This document shows, in pieces, positions 43,769 to 52,797 of a DNA stretch of 64,000 nucleotides (positions are counted from its first letter, which is position 1; every line of letters starts with the position of its first letter). The stretch covers positions 153,474 through 217,473 of the forward strand of contig JAGDYZ010000007.1 in the NCBI GenBank assembly GCA_049116335.1, in the 5' to 3' direction. Position numbers and translations under genes: made by a program. The notes below the pieces were generated by a model, which saw nothing but the letters and a program-made list of their open reading frames with translations, had not been told where the DNA came from and ran no database searches. This stretch comes from CANMIH01 sp049116335. GTDB lineage: Bacteria; Pseudomonadota; Alphaproteobacteria; Rhodobacterales; Rhodobacteraceae.

Positions 43769-43904
43769 AGGAACCCCTGGTTGCTTCTCCCAAAGAAGCA
43801 ATAGCTTCTGCAAGGATCTAGCAATTAGGCTACGCGATTAGATCCTATTTTGGCAAGAAACGCGGGGTATGGATGGCAGGCCTCTGATTTTCACCGCACA
43901 ACAA

Positions 43905-44610
43905 AGAGATCGGGGATTGGATCGTCGCTGGTACGTAGTCAGACGGCTTTGACCTTGTGTAGTCCAGCGCGGCCTCAATGTCATCCACTCAGCCATGGCC
44001 GGACAGACCATGGCCACCAAAGGGGGCGATGGGGCCGACTGTGCGATAGGTGTTCACCCAGACAATGCCCGCCTGAATGGCGCGGATCATGTGATGAGCT
44101 CGGGTCAGATCGCGGGTGAACACACCTAGGGCCAGACCAAACTGAGTGTCATTGGCTATAGCCACGGCCTCTGCTTCATATTTGAAGCTGTCCACGGACA
44201 ACACAGGGCCGGAAAATTCATTACTCAAGCTGACCGCATTGGGCGCGCCATCGCAATCAAGGATTGTTGGCGGAAAGTAGAAGCCTGGAAGATTTAGGGC
44301 GTGCCCCCCGGTGATCAGTTTTGCACCTTGTTTTACAGATTTTGCGATCAGCTCTTCAGCCTTGGAGCACTGTCCCTGGGTGCATAAGCGATCTGCGCGC
44401 TGGTTTCGCGTATGATTTTACCGGTGTCGCGGGTTTCAAATTCTGCCAGACATGGGGTGGATTCTGCAATCAGATCCGCCAGCTTCAGCAGCAGTTTGCC
44501 CCGAGCTGTGGCGGTCATGTTGGCCCAGGCCTGACCTGAGGCCGTGTCAAGGCTGTCGAACTGGTGGTGGCCTCTTCAACGGCGCCATTGATTTAGTGCT
44601 GAAAGCTCTG
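43905..44610 (-). pseudogene. Decayed aldehyde dehydrogenase gene
   Basis: Minus-strand translations give pieces of one aldehyde dehydrogenase. An N-terminal piece reads AVEEATTS, then after a frame change AWANMTATARGKLLLKLADL and RDTGKIIRETSAQIAYAPRD. It then jumps in a new frame to KAEELIAKSVKQGAKLITGG, FYFPPTILDC, NEFSGPVLSV, IANDTQFGLALGVFTRDL and IAPFGGHGLSGHG followed by a stop, with VDDIEAALDYTRSK continuing out of frame. The central third with the catalytic Glu and Cys is gone. At least two frameshifts, a deletion of about 200 codons and a stop make it non-functional. Confidence 0.88.
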
Positions 44611-44652
44611 CACCTCTCTCTTCCCAAATTGGCGATCAGGCGAAGGTCGGCA

Positions 44653-45002
44653 TCACATTAAGACTACGCGCGTCAGTTTGTTGGGGTGTGTGGCGGCAAA
44701 GCTACCGGCAATCAATGCGCTCATCGAGTGCCCCGCAAGGCTGACGTTTTCAAGTTGCAAGGTGCTAAAGACCGCAGTCAGCCAAGCCACAAAATCCGGC
44801 AGTTGAGCATCCGCACCCCGCCATGGCCGGGCATGTCAACGGCGATCACGCTGTGGGTTTGGGACAGGGCGTCGATCTGGGGATGCCATGCGACGGACTG
44901 CAGGCTGACCCCATCGATCAAAACCACAGGCATGCCTTGACCCCTCTCGCGATAGGCCAAGGTGCCATATGAATCAGACAGCTGCCGGTTTGTCGACGCC
45001 AT
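44653..45002 (-). pseudogene. Decayed alpha/beta-hydrolase gene
   Basis: From an ATG at 45002 the frame reads GTLAYRERGQGMPVVLIDGV, WHPQIDALSQTHSVIAVDMP and GHGG, then shifts near 44815. The second frame continues as AQLPDFVAWLTAVFSTLQLE, NVSLAGHSMSALIAGSFAAT and HPNKLTRVVLM before a stop at 44653. The nucleophile elbow GHSMS survives, but the acid and His end is missing. It lies between the dead aldehyde dehydrogenase and a GntR regulator and probably belonged to the same lost catabolic operon. Confidence 0.88.
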
Positions 45003-45015
45003 GGCCGATTCTCAT

Positions 45016-45023
45016 GGTATACC
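45016..45023. promoter_or_regulatory. GntR-type palindrome GGTATACC
   Basis: The 79-bp gap between the hydrolase pseudogene and the GntR gene contains GGTATACC, a perfect 8-bp dyad in ATGGTATACCGT. FadR-subfamily GntR regulators bind short palindromes with conserved GT/AC, so this may be the autoregulatory operator left from the decayed operon. Confidence 0.45.
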
Positions 45024-45081
45024 GTCATACGATCAGTCAAGGCGCTTGCGTTGAAAGGGAGGCATTGCTATCACCCGGCCT

Positions 45082-45768
45082 ATGACTGGACCTTCTCTCT
45101 CAAAGATCGACCATCCCCCGATGACCCTGCGTGACATGGTCCAAGAGCGCATGCGCGATGCGATCATTGAAGGGCATTTCAAGCCAGGTGAGCGCCTGGT
45201 CGAACGCCCTTTGTGTGAACAGCTTGGGGTCAGTCGGACAGTGGTGCGCGAGACTATTCGCTATTTGGAAGCGGAGGGTTTGGTTGAGATTTTGCCGGGA
45301 AAAGGGCCAATTGTGTCTGCAATGAGCTGGGACGACGCACGGCAGATCTATGACATCCGCCGCATGTTGGAGACCGCCGCAGCCCGAACCTGTGCACTGA
45401 ATATCACGGACGAGCTTGCAGGCAGGCTTCGCGAGGCACTTGTCGAACTCAAACGCGAATTTGCAGAGAAAACACCGGGTGGCCTGTTCCGCGCCACATC
45501 TCGTTTTTATTCGGATATTTTTGACGGGGCAGGGCACAATGTGGCTTGGGAAGTGGTTCAGCGCCTGAATGGCCGGATCAGTCGCTTGCGTATGATGACC
45601 CTGTCCTCATTTGAACGCGACCGCCCAGGCCCGGATCATATGCAGGCAATCTGTGACGCCATTGTGAAGGGTGACCCCGACGAGGCCGCCAATGCTGTGG
45701 TACGTCATCTGGATGACACCACCGCGATTGCCGAACGCCTTTTGGCGGCACAAGAGAGTGAAGATTGA
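45082..45768 (+). CDS. GntR-family regulator, FCD (FadR) subfamily
   Basis: A 228-residue regulator. The N-terminal winged helix (about 14-80) reads TLRDMVQERMRDAIIEGHFK, GERLVERPLCEQLGVSRTVV and RYLEAEGLVEILPGKGP; the C-terminal FCD ligand domain (about 90-220) has IYDIRRMLETAAARTCA and the metal-site His pattern including RHLDDT. Adjacent to two pseudogenes on the opposite strand and a DUF1330 gene 2 bp downstream. Effector unknown. Confidence 0.92.
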   Translation: MTGPSLSKIDHPPMTLRDMVQERMRDAIIEGHFKPGERLVERPLCEQLGVSRTVVRETIRYLEAEGLVEILPGKGPIVSAMSWDDARQIYDIRRMLETAAARTCALNITDELAGRLREALVELKREFAEKTPGGLFRATSRFYSDIFDGAGHNVAWEVVQRLNGRISRLRMMTLSSFERDRPGPDHMQAICDAIVKGDPDEAANAVVRHLDDTTAIAERLLAAQESED

Positions 45769-45770
45769 TC

Positions 45771-46058
45771 ATGCCCAAAGCCTATTGGATTGCCAATGTC
45801 ACGGTGATGGACCCGGAAGCTTACACTGGATATCAGGCGCTCGCTCCTGCTGCTTTTGCAGAGCACGGTGCTCGGTTTCTGGCACGGGGTGAGGCCGATA
45901 CGCTGGAAGGCACAGATTGGCAGCGGCGGGTGGTGATTGAGTTTGATAGTTTGGAACAGGCCCATGCCTGCTATACATCAGACGCCTATCGCGCAGCTCG
46001 AGAGAAACGGGCAGGGGCCTGTCACGCGGACATCGCAATTATTGAGGGTCTCGATTAG
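45771..46058 (+). CDS. DUF1330 family protein
   Basis: A 95-residue ferredoxin-like (dimeric alpha/beta barrel) protein of the DUF1330 family: KAYWIANVTVMDPEAYTGYQ, ARFLARGEADTLEG, RVVIEFDSLEQAHACYTS and AYRAAREKRAGACHADIAII. The ATG at 45771 lies 2 bp after the GntR stop, so they are co-transcribed. The 3' end overlaps the convergent LysR gene by 20 bp. Function unknown. Confidence 0.85.
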   Translation: MPKAYWIANVTVMDPEAYTGYQALAPAAFAEHGARFLARGEADTLEGTDWQRRVVIEFDSLEQAHACYTSDAYRAAREKRAGACHADIAIIEGLD

Positions 46059-46956
46059 GCGCCTTGCCTTGCGCGAAGGATGTTTCGGCAAAGCGAACAA
46101 ATCGTTGAACGATTGACCTCGGTGCTGCACCACCCCGATGGGCCAGTGCGATCTGATGCGGCGGGAGTATGCCCGAGATCGGGATGCGTACCAGAGAAGT
46201 CCCATCGTAGCAGGTGTCATTGAGTAGATCAGTGGCCAACAACCCGACACCAAAGCCATGCGCCACCATCGATCGTAGCATCTCGATGGAAGAGGTTTCG
46301 TAACTGATGCGCACCGGATGTCTGTCGTTTTGCAGCAAGGACAAAAAGTACCCACGACTTTGCGGAAGCCCCATCAGGACAATCTCATGTTCTGTGATCT
46401 GTTGCGGAGTGACGGCCGCTAGATCTGTCAGGGGGTGGCCCTGCGCCACAAGGGCATAGGGTGCAATGGACATCAGGGGTGTGATTGCAAATTGTGACGG
46501 CACCCCGAAGTCATAAATCAGCGCAAGATCGATCCGGCCTTCGCGCAACCATTCAAACAAAGATTGCAGATCACCTTCTCGGATCTGTACCTCCGCTTTG
46601 GGATTGGCCTTCTGGAAATGACGCACAAGTTGCGGGGCATAGCGCGGCCCAAGCGTTGAAAAAACGCCAAGTTCGAGAAATTCAGGGGTGCCCTGTTCCC
46701 CAGACAGGACCCAGCGGGCCTGTTTTTCAAGCTCGCGCAGCTGAGTGAGCTTGTGCTGGCCAAAGGCGGTGAGCTCCATACCACGTCCGGGCCTGCGCAG
46801 AAAAATCTTGTGGCCAAACACGTCTTCGCAGCGGGATACCGTGAGTGAGACAGAAGGCTGTGAGACGTTCAGTCGACGGCTCGCCGCAGCTGTGCTGCCC
46901 TCATCAGCAACGGCTAACAGAATTTCGATTTGGCGCAGGGTAAGGGGTATATCCAT
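46039..46956 (-). CDS. LysR-family transcriptional regulator
   Basis: A 305-residue LysR regulator with an N-terminal winged HTH (LTLRQIEILLAVADEGSTAA, SRRLNVSQPSVSLTVSRCED) and a LysR-substrate domain (about 90-295). It is divergent from a CoA-transferase/acyl-CoA dehydrogenase pair and has two AT-rich palindromes in the shared promoter region, so it probably controls that pair in response to an acid or acyl-CoA intermediate. Confidence 0.92.
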   Translation of the reverse strand: MDIPLTLRQIEILLAVADEGSTAAASRRLNVSQPSVSLTVSRCEDVFGHKIFLRRPGRGMELTAFGQHKLTQLRELEKQARWVLSGEQGTPEFLELGVFSTLGPRYAPQLVRHFQKANPKAEVQIREGDLQSLFEWLREGRIDLALIYDFGVPSQFAITPLMSIAPYALVAQGHPLTDLAAVTPQQITEHEIVLMGLPQSRGYFLSLLQNDRHPVRISYETSSIEMLRSMVAHGFGVGLLATDLLNDTCYDGTSLVRIPISGILPPHQIALAHRGGAAPRSIVQRFVRFAETSFAQGKAPNRDPQ

Positions 46957-46996
46957 ACTTTATACCTTTGATCTACTGCCTATATTTCCGAATATA
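46946..46996. promoter_or_regulatory. Two LysR-type palindromes in a divergent promoter
   Basis: GGTATA at 46946-46951 and TATACC at 46961-46966 form one 6-bp dyad across the lysR start. TATATT at 46981-46986 and AATATA at 46991-46996 form a second dyad with spacer TCCG that contains the T-N11-A pattern of LysR sites. Their centres are about 33 bp apart, consistent with a recognition and an activation site. Confidence 0.6.
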
Positions 46997-47040
46997 CCAC
47001 GCGCCGCAATATGTTTCTGTCATCCAAGCAGGAGCATATG

Positions 47041-48216
47041 ATGGATCACACCGCCGCCACCTCTAGCCGCAAACCCTTAGAGGGCGTGCGAGTTCTTGAT
47101 TTTTCTCGGGTTTTGGCAGGGCCCTACTGTACCGCCCTGATGGCTGATCTGGGGGCTGAGGTGATCAAGGTCGAAAGCGCATCTGGGGATGACTATCGTC
47201 ATGTCGGGCCCTTCAAGGACGGTGAAAGCCTTTTGTTCCAGAGTGTCAACCGGGGCAAAAGGTCGATTGTGCTGGATCTCAAATCCACCGAAGGCGCGCA
47301 GACTGCGAGGGATTTGGTGGGGACCTGTGACGTGCTGGTCGAGAACTTTCGTCCAGGCGTAATGGATCGGTTGGAACTGGGGCCAGAGGCGCTCGGTGCC
47401 AAATTTCCAGAGCTCATTTATGTGTCCGTGTCAGGGTTCGGACAAACCGGCCCCAACACTGCGCTGCCCGCCTACGATATTATTATTCAGGCCATGAGCG
47501 GTTTGATGGATGTCACTGGCGAAAAAGACGGTGCGCCAATGATGGTCGGAGATGCTTTTGCGGATGTAGCGGGCGGTATGTTCGCGGCTCTTGGTGTGAT
47601 GACAGCCCTGTTTGATCGCACACGGACAGGCAAGGGGCGGCATGTCGATCTTGCCTTATACGATGCACTTGTGTCGATGATGCCTGTAGTGGCGTGCCGC
47701 GCTCTGATGGCGGGTCAAGCTCCTACACGCACCGGCGCGCGCCATGCTCTGTCTGCGCCGTTTGGTACGTTTCCCGCGAAAGATGGGCACTTCACTGTTG
47801 CGGTGCTCAATGATCGTCTGTTCCAGAGCTTTGTTTCGGTGATGGGTCAGCCTGAACTGGGGCAGGACCCCCGCTTTGAAAGTGACAGTTTGCGGTGTGA
47901 CAATGAACCAGCCTTGGCGAAGGCGATTGCGCGTTGGGCATGTGGGCTGACGGTTGAAGAAGTGGTGGACCAGCTGCGTCAGGCTGGCATTCCCGCCGCC
48001 CCGCTCTCGACGGTTCAGCAGGCGTGGGGATCTTCTCAGGCGGTGGCCCGCGGATTGGCCTCACAGGTCGATCATCCGACTTTGGGGGCCTTGCAGATCC
48101 CTGAACAACCGATCCATTTCAGTGATGTCCCGCGAGGAGGGCGTAGGCCAGCGCCGATGCTGGGTGCTGATACAGACACGATTTTAAACGAGCTTGCCCG
48201 GAAGGACGCCAAATGA
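47041..48216 (+). CDS. CaiB/BaiF-type (class III) CoA-transferase
   Basis: A 391-residue formyl-CoA-transferase-family protein that moves CoA between an acyl-CoA and a carboxylic acid. It shows VRVLDFSRVLAGPYCTALMA, ADLGAEVIKVESASGDD, NRGKRSIVLDLKS, VENFRPGVMDRL and the conserved Asp in GDAFADVAGGMFAALG. Start 47041 is 6 bp after AGGAG, better spaced than the ATG at 47038 or 47011. Its end overlaps the acyl-CoA dehydrogenase start by 4 bp. The substrate is unknown; probably a dicarboxylic or hydroxy acid. Confidence 0.9.
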   Translation: MDHTAATSSRKPLEGVRVLDFSRVLAGPYCTALMADLGAEVIKVESASGDDYRHVGPFKDGESLLFQSVNRGKRSIVLDLKSTEGAQTARDLVGTCDVLVENFRPGVMDRLELGPEALGAKFPELIYVSVSGFGQTGPNTALPAYDIIIQAMSGLMDVTGEKDGAPMMVGDAFADVAGGMFAALGVMTALFDRTRTGKGRHVDLALYDALVSMMPVVACRALMAGQAPTRTGARHALSAPFGTFPAKDGHFTVAVLNDRLFQSFVSVMGQPELGQDPRFESDSLRCDNEPALAKAIARWACGLTVEEVVDQLRQAGIPAAPLSTVQQAWGSSQAVARGLASQVDHPTLGALQIPEQPIHFSDVPRGGRRPAPMLGADTDTILNELARKDAK

Positions 48217-49352
48217 CTGAACAGCTTTCATCGGAAGAAGAGGCAGTTGTTGACCAGATCAATCGGTTCTCCAGCGAGATTTTAGCCCCTCACGCGGCGG
48301 AGCTGGATGCCACAGGTGCATTCGCTACGCTGCATCTCCCTGCACTAGCCGAGTTGGGCGTCATGGGGATGAACCTTCCCGAAACCTACGGCGGAATTGG
48401 CCTGTCAGGGCCTGCGCTCTATCACGCGGTTGAGGCGATTGCCGGGGCCTGTGGGTCAACGGCCTCAATGCTGACGGCGCATTTTCTCGCGACGGATTCC
48501 ATTTTGTTGGGGGCGACAGAGGCTTTGAAGCAACGTGTGTTGCCCGACGCCGCTACAGGCACCTCGCTCGGGGCCTTTGCTCTTACCGAACCCGAAGCCG
48601 GGTCCAATCCCGCAGATCTGAAAACCTATGCTGTGCGTGAAGGGGATGGTTATCGTATCAAGGGGGCCAAATGCTTCATTTCCAACGCAGGTGCGGCGGG
48701 TTTTATTGTTGTTTACGCAAAGACTGATCGTGACGCAGGTGCGCGTGGTGTAAGTGCCTTTGTGGTCGAGCTTAAAACCACATCTGGTGTAAGCATCGGG
48801 ACCCGGGAAGACACTATGGGACTGCGCGGAGGGCATGTGTTTCCGATCTCACTCGAGTGTTGGGTGCCTGAGACCAACCGTTTGGGGGAAGAGGGGACCG
48901 GTTTCCGCACGGCGATGAAAGTGCTCGACAATGGGCGGATCGAAGTTGCTGCGCAGGCTACGGGGATCGCTAAAGCGGCGCAGGCTGCGGCGATTGCATA
49001 TGCCAAAGAACGGCAGGTCGGCGGTCAGGCAATTGGCTCGTTTCAGGGATTGCAGTGGATGTTGGCAGATAGCGCGACGGAATTGGCTGCCGCACGCGCG
49101 TTGGGGTTACAGGCCGCTGCTTTGCGTGGGACGGGGCAAAGATATTCGTCCGAGTCCGCTTTTGCCAAACTCTACGCCAGCGAAGCGGCTTGGCGTATTG
49201 CCGATCGAGCGCTGCAGATCCATGGCGGATATGGTTATACCAAAGACTTCCCGCTTGAACGGTATCTGCGTGACCTGCGCATCTTTCGCATCTACGAAGG
49301 GTCGTCAGAAATTCAGCGAACAATCATCGCGCGGGAGTTGCTCAGGGATTAG
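48213..49352 (+). CDS. Acyl-CoA dehydrogenase
   Basis: A 379-residue FAD-dependent acyl-CoA dehydrogenase. It has the family blocks ALTEPEAGSNPADLKT (signature 1), CFISNAGAAGFIVVYAKT, GLRGGHVFPI, and the C-terminal ALQIHGGYGYTKDFPLERYL with the RDLRIFRIYEGSSEIQR signature 2; the catalytic Glu is expected in YEGSSE. It is coupled to the CoA-transferase, suggesting activation of an acid followed by alpha-beta oxidation. Confidence 0.92.
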   Translation: MTEQLSSEEEAVVDQINRFSSEILAPHAAELDATGAFATLHLPALAELGVMGMNLPETYGGIGLSGPALYHAVEAIAGACGSTASMLTAHFLATDSILLGATEALKQRVLPDAATGTSLGAFALTEPEAGSNPADLKTYAVREGDGYRIKGAKCFISNAGAAGFIVVYAKTDRDAGARGVSAFVVELKTTSGVSIGTREDTMGLRGGHVFPISLECWVPETNRLGEEGTGFRTAMKVLDNGRIEVAAQATGIAKAAQAAAIAYAKERQVGGQAIGSFQGLQWMLADSATELAAARALGLQAAALRGTGQRYSSESAFAKLYASEAAWRIADRALQIHGGYGYTKDFPLERYLRDLRIFRIYEGSSEIQRTIIARELLRD

Positions 49353-49478
49353 AGTGGAGCCTTTGCCCCGTCTTCTGAGGCAAATCTGGTCGGAATGACC
49401 AAGAGAAACGGTATGAGTGCAACTATTTCGGGTAAGGTATCCAAGAATTGGCGTTTGGCCCGCGTCTGACGTTATGTG

Positions 49479-50018
49479 ATGCGCATGAATGTGAGTGATG
49501 AATCTTTGGCCCAAGCGGCGGCAGGAGGGGATGGCGCCGCCTTTGCCACCTTGCTGGATCGGGTCTATGATAATATCTTTGGGTTGGCCTTCCGGCTGAC
49601 GGGAAGCCGGGCCGATGCCGAAGATCTGGTGCAGGATATCTGTGCGGCGCTTCCCGGCAAACTGGGCGGATTTCGCGGTGATAGCAAGTTCACGACCTGG
49701 TTGTTTCGGATCACCGTGAATGCCACCCACGACCGCCGTCGCCGCCATGCAAGTTATGCCCGTGCCACCGAAGGGTGGGGGGACTGGGAATTGGCTCAAC
49801 GTGCGGAACAGGTCGAAACCGCTGAAAGGCTCGATTGGCTGCGTTTGGCCATGGACACGTTAACCCCGCCTGAAATCCGAGAAACTCTGATATTGGTTCT
49901 GGAAGGCTTAAGTCACAAAGAAGTGGCGCAGGTCTTGGATGTTTCTGAAGGCACGGTCAGTTGGCGTATCTCGGAAGCAAAGAAGAAACTGAAACGGATG
50001 AAGGAGGCCGAGGTATGA
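49479..50018 (+). CDS. ECF-type RNA polymerase sigma factor
   Basis: A 179-residue sigma-70-family factor. Region 2 (about 20-85) reads AAFATLLDRVYDNIFGLAFR, DAEDLVQDICAALP and KFTTWLFRITVNATHDRRRR; region 4 (about 120-170) reads LTPPEIRETLILVLEGLSHK and EVAQVLDVSEGTVSWRISEA. Start codons at 49479 and 49485 are both possible. Its stop overlaps the vWA gene start as ATGA, so a membrane protein is its translational partner and may act as its anti-sigma factor. Confidence 0.9.
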   Translation: MRMNVSDESLAQAAAGGDGAAFATLLDRVYDNIFGLAFRLTGSRADAEDLVQDICAALPGKLGGFRGDSKFTTWLFRITVNATHDRRRRHASYARATEGWGDWELAQRAEQVETAERLDWLRLAMDTLTPPEIRETLILVLEGLSHKEVAQVLDVSEGTVSWRISEAKKKLKRMKEAEV

Positions 50019-51910
50019 GTGAATTCGATGATCTCAAACACGCGCTGGACGCGGCCACACCCTCGCCGGATGAGACCCGCCGCAAGAGAAGTATCGCCGC
50101 TGCGCAAAAAAATTTCGAACTCCGCCAAGGATTGCCAAACGAGGCACGTCTTACCTCTGAACGCCCAAACAAGGGGCTCTTTAGAGGAGTGATATCGATG
50201 TTAGCCAAATTTCAAACACGCGGAGCTTTGGGGGCCACAACAGCTTTGGCTGCGGTTGGTCTGTTTGCCTTTGTTCCAACCCTGCGAGAGACCGTGACAG
50301 GTCCGTTCGGTCAAAAGGCTGAGACGCCGGTGGGAGTTGTCGTAGAGGTCGAAGATGTAGTAGTCAGCGAAGAGCGTGAAGAGCCTGTCATTGTTGAAGA
50401 GTTCGCGGCCGCGCCGCTGATCGAACCCACGGGTCGTCCAATGGTGAAACGCGCCCCTGCGCCTCTCATGGCGGCTCCGGCGCCGGTGGCAGGATTGGCA
50501 GTGGCAGATGAGATGATCCTGCCGGAGGCCGATACCGAAGCATTTGCGAATGCTGACGATAACCCTTTGAAAGTCACAGCCGAAGAGCCTGTTTCGACCT
50601 TTTCGGTAGATGTGGACACCGCAAGTTGGTCAGTGATCCGCAATTCGCTCAATTGGGGCAACCTCCCGTCAAAAGACGCGGTGCGGATCGAGGAAATGGT
50701 CAATTATTTCCCTTACGACTATCCCGCGCCCGAGGGAACGCACCCGTTCCAGGCGTCGGTTGGGGTGATGGATAGCCCGTGGCGCGAGGGCACACAGATT
50801 GTACATATCGGCCTGCAAGGAGAGCTTCCGACCACGCGGCCACCGCTGAACCTTGTTTTCCTGATCGACACGTCGGGAAGCATGGATGATCCGCAGAAAC
50901 TGCCACTGTTGAAGCAAAGCTTCCGTTTGTTGCTGGGCCAGTTGGATGAAAATGACAGTGTGTCGATTGTCACCTATGCAGGGAGCGCTGGGCGTGTCCT
51001 GGATCCGACCCCCGCATCTGAGCGTGACACTATTCTTGCAGCTTTGAACAAACTCGACGCCGGGGGCAGCACAGCAGGGCAAGTGGGGCTGCAGCAGGCC
51101 TATGCCACCGCGCGTGAGATGACGGAAGAAGGCGAAGTCAGTCGCGTGATCCTTGCCACTGATGGCGATTTCAATGTCGGGATCTATGACCCTGAGGCGT
51201 TGAAAGACTACATCGCGACGGAGCGAGACAGCGGCACCTATCTGTCGGTTCTTGGGTTTGGTCGGGGCAATCTGGATGATGCCACGATGCAGGCTCTGGC
51301 GCAGAGCGGAAACGGCATGGCGGCCTACATCGACACATTGGCCGAGGCGCAGAAAGTGCTTGTGGATCAGCTGACCGGTGCTTTGGTCCCAATCGCGGAT
51401 GATGTTAAAATTCAGGTGGAATTCAACCCGGCCCAGATCGCAGAATACCGCTTGATTGGCTATGAAACCCGCGCTCTGAACCGTGAAGATTTCAACAACG
51501 ACAAGGTGGATGCCGGCGAATTTGGGGCGGGCCATCAGGTGACTGCGCTTTACGAAGTGACACCCGTTGGCTCTGACGCACGCCTGACAGACCCGCTGCG
51601 CTATGGGTCCGCCCCTGAAGGGACAAACGATGAGCTTGGCTTCCTGCGTCTGCGCTACAAAGAACCGGGTACAGAGACCAGCCAATTGATCGAAAGCCCA
51701 ATCCTGACCGATGCAATGCCCTTGGAGGATGCAAATTTTGCGCTGGCCATTGCCGGGTTTGGCCAGATCCTGCGCGGTTCGGATCTGATCGGGGATTGGA
51801 GCTTTGGTGATGCTATTGCACTGGCCCAGAGCGCCAATGGCGAGGATGCCTATGGCTATCGTCAAGAAGCGATCAATCTGATGCGTCTGGCAGAGAGCCT
51901 GAGCCAGTAA
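50015..51910 (+). CDS. Membrane-anchored von Willebrand factor A protein (YfbK-like) coupled to ECF sigma
   Basis: A 631-residue protein. Residues 1-65 are charged and cytoplasmic-looking (MSEFDDLKHALDAATPSPDE, RKRSIAAAQKNFELR), one membrane helix follows at about 69-89 (GALGATTALAAVGLFAFVP), then a Val/Glu/Pro-rich linker to about 190. A VWA-partner region and a vWA domain follow with the MIDAS motif DTSGS near 283 (LVFLIDTSGSMDDP), and a C-terminal YfbK/DUF3520 region. The N-terminal cytoplasmic part may hold the sigma factor, with the vWA domain sensing in the periplasm; that is an inference from the gene coupling and topology. Confidence 0.88.
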   Translation: MSEFDDLKHALDAATPSPDETRRKRSIAAAQKNFELRQGLPNEARLTSERPNKGLFRGVISMLAKFQTRGALGATTALAAVGLFAFVPTLRETVTGPFGQKAETPVGVVVEVEDVVVSEEREEPVIVEEFAAAPLIEPTGRPMVKRAPAPLMAAPAPVAGLAVADEMILPEADTEAFANADDNPLKVTAEEPVSTFSVDVDTASWSVIRNSLNWGNLPSKDAVRIEEMVNYFPYDYPAPEGTHPFQASVGVMDSPWREGTQIVHIGLQGELPTTRPPLNLVFLIDTSGSMDDPQKLPLLKQSFRLLLGQLDENDSVSIVTYAGSAGRVLDPTPASERDTILAALNKLDAGGSTAGQVGLQQAYATAREMTEEGEVSRVILATDGDFNVGIYDPEALKDYIATERDSGTYLSVLGFGRGNLDDATMQALAQSGNGMAAYIDTLAEAQKVLVDQLTGALVPIADDVKIQVEFNPAQIAEYRLIGYETRALNREDFNNDKVDAGEFGAGHQVTALYEVTPVGSDARLTDPLRYGSAPEGTNDELGFLRLRYKEPGTETSQLIESPILTDAMPLEDANFALAIAGFGQILRGSDLIGDWSFGDAIALAQSANGEDAYGYRQEAINLMRLAESLSQ

Positions 51911-51926
51911 GTGTTACGCTCCGGAG

Positions 51927-52688
51927 CTAAATTGGTTCCGGGGCGGCCTCCTCTGCCTTGATCTCTAGTATGTCGGGATAGTTGATCGCCGCCCAGCCGC
52001 TGGTGAATTTGAAAGTTGTCAGGTCCGTATCCGAGAAAACCAACTGATCTTGCCGGGCGAGCTCTGCAATATGCTGACGTAGGGCTTCGATCTCTTCCGA
52101 GATCTGTTTGGCGCTGTCGGGCCGCATGCGGCGTGAAATCGTGCAAAAGGACGAGGTGTCTTGTGGCGGGGATTGAATAACCTGTCCAAGAAACCGCATG
52201 TTGAGCGCGGCGATATGTCGAGCCAAAGGACCGCGCGGACGCAGTTGAAGGGCGCCCTCATGTAGCAGGCGAATGCGGCCCCCCGGTTGCACCTCTGCCA
52301 GTCCCAGTGCTTCGAGCCGCATACCCATCCGAAATAGCTGATCATCGCTAAGCTGATAGCGTCTGCGCAGATGTGTTTCACCGATCTGGTCGCGCAGCAA
52401 GATGAAGAGATTGAAAAGCGATGGATCGGCGGCCAGTTCCTGTTCCGTTGCAATTGGGAGAACAAAAGGCTCATCGGTGCTGCGTCCTGCCCGATCCACC
52501 ACATCCGATAAACTGATTTCCAACACCTCGCAGATTTCCAGAAGGCGGCTGAGCTTGCAATCGCGCTGCGAGAAGATGCGCTTGATTGTGGGCTCAGAGA
52601 GGCCAAGCCGCTGGCCCAGCTCCGCGTAGGTCATATCTCGCGCCCGCAGAGCCTGTTGCAGAATGGAGAAGGTGTCTGCGTTCAACAT
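51927..52688 (-). CDS. XRE-family transcriptional regulator
   Basis: A 253-residue regulator with an N-terminal XRE helix-turn-helix (about 8-60: MTYAELGQRLGLSEPTIKRI, FSQRDCKLSRLLEICEVLEI) and a C-terminal region of unknown fold that contains RMGMRLEALGLAEVQPGGRI and HIAALNMRFLGQVIQSP. It converges with the vWA gene and is divergent from an exported beta-propeller protein 109 bp away. Effector and targets are unknown. Confidence 0.87.
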   Translation of the reverse strand: MLNADTFSILQQALRARDMTYAELGQRLGLSEPTIKRIFSQRDCKLSRLLEICEVLEISLSDVVDRAGRSTDEPFVLPIATEQELAADPSLFNLFILLRDQIGETHLRRRYQLSDDQLFRMGMRLEALGLAEVQPGGRIRLLHEGALQLRPRGPLARHIAALNMRFLGQVIQSPPQDTSSFCTISRRMRPDSAKQISEEIEALRQHIAELARQDQLVFSDTDLTTFKFTSGWAAINYPDILEIKAEEAAPEPI

Positions 52689-52797
52689 GATGCGAAGGTT
52701 CCGGTTTGGGTATCATATATCGATACCTTTTTTGCACTGATTGCTCTCTGGTGTCAAAAAATCTCCTTTACGGTTCGGAAACTGGAAAGGACATACC

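Noticed and set aside
50669..51865. 398-codon frame antisense to the vWA gene
   Set aside because: Shadow of a gene with an intact MIDAS motif; no domain of its own.
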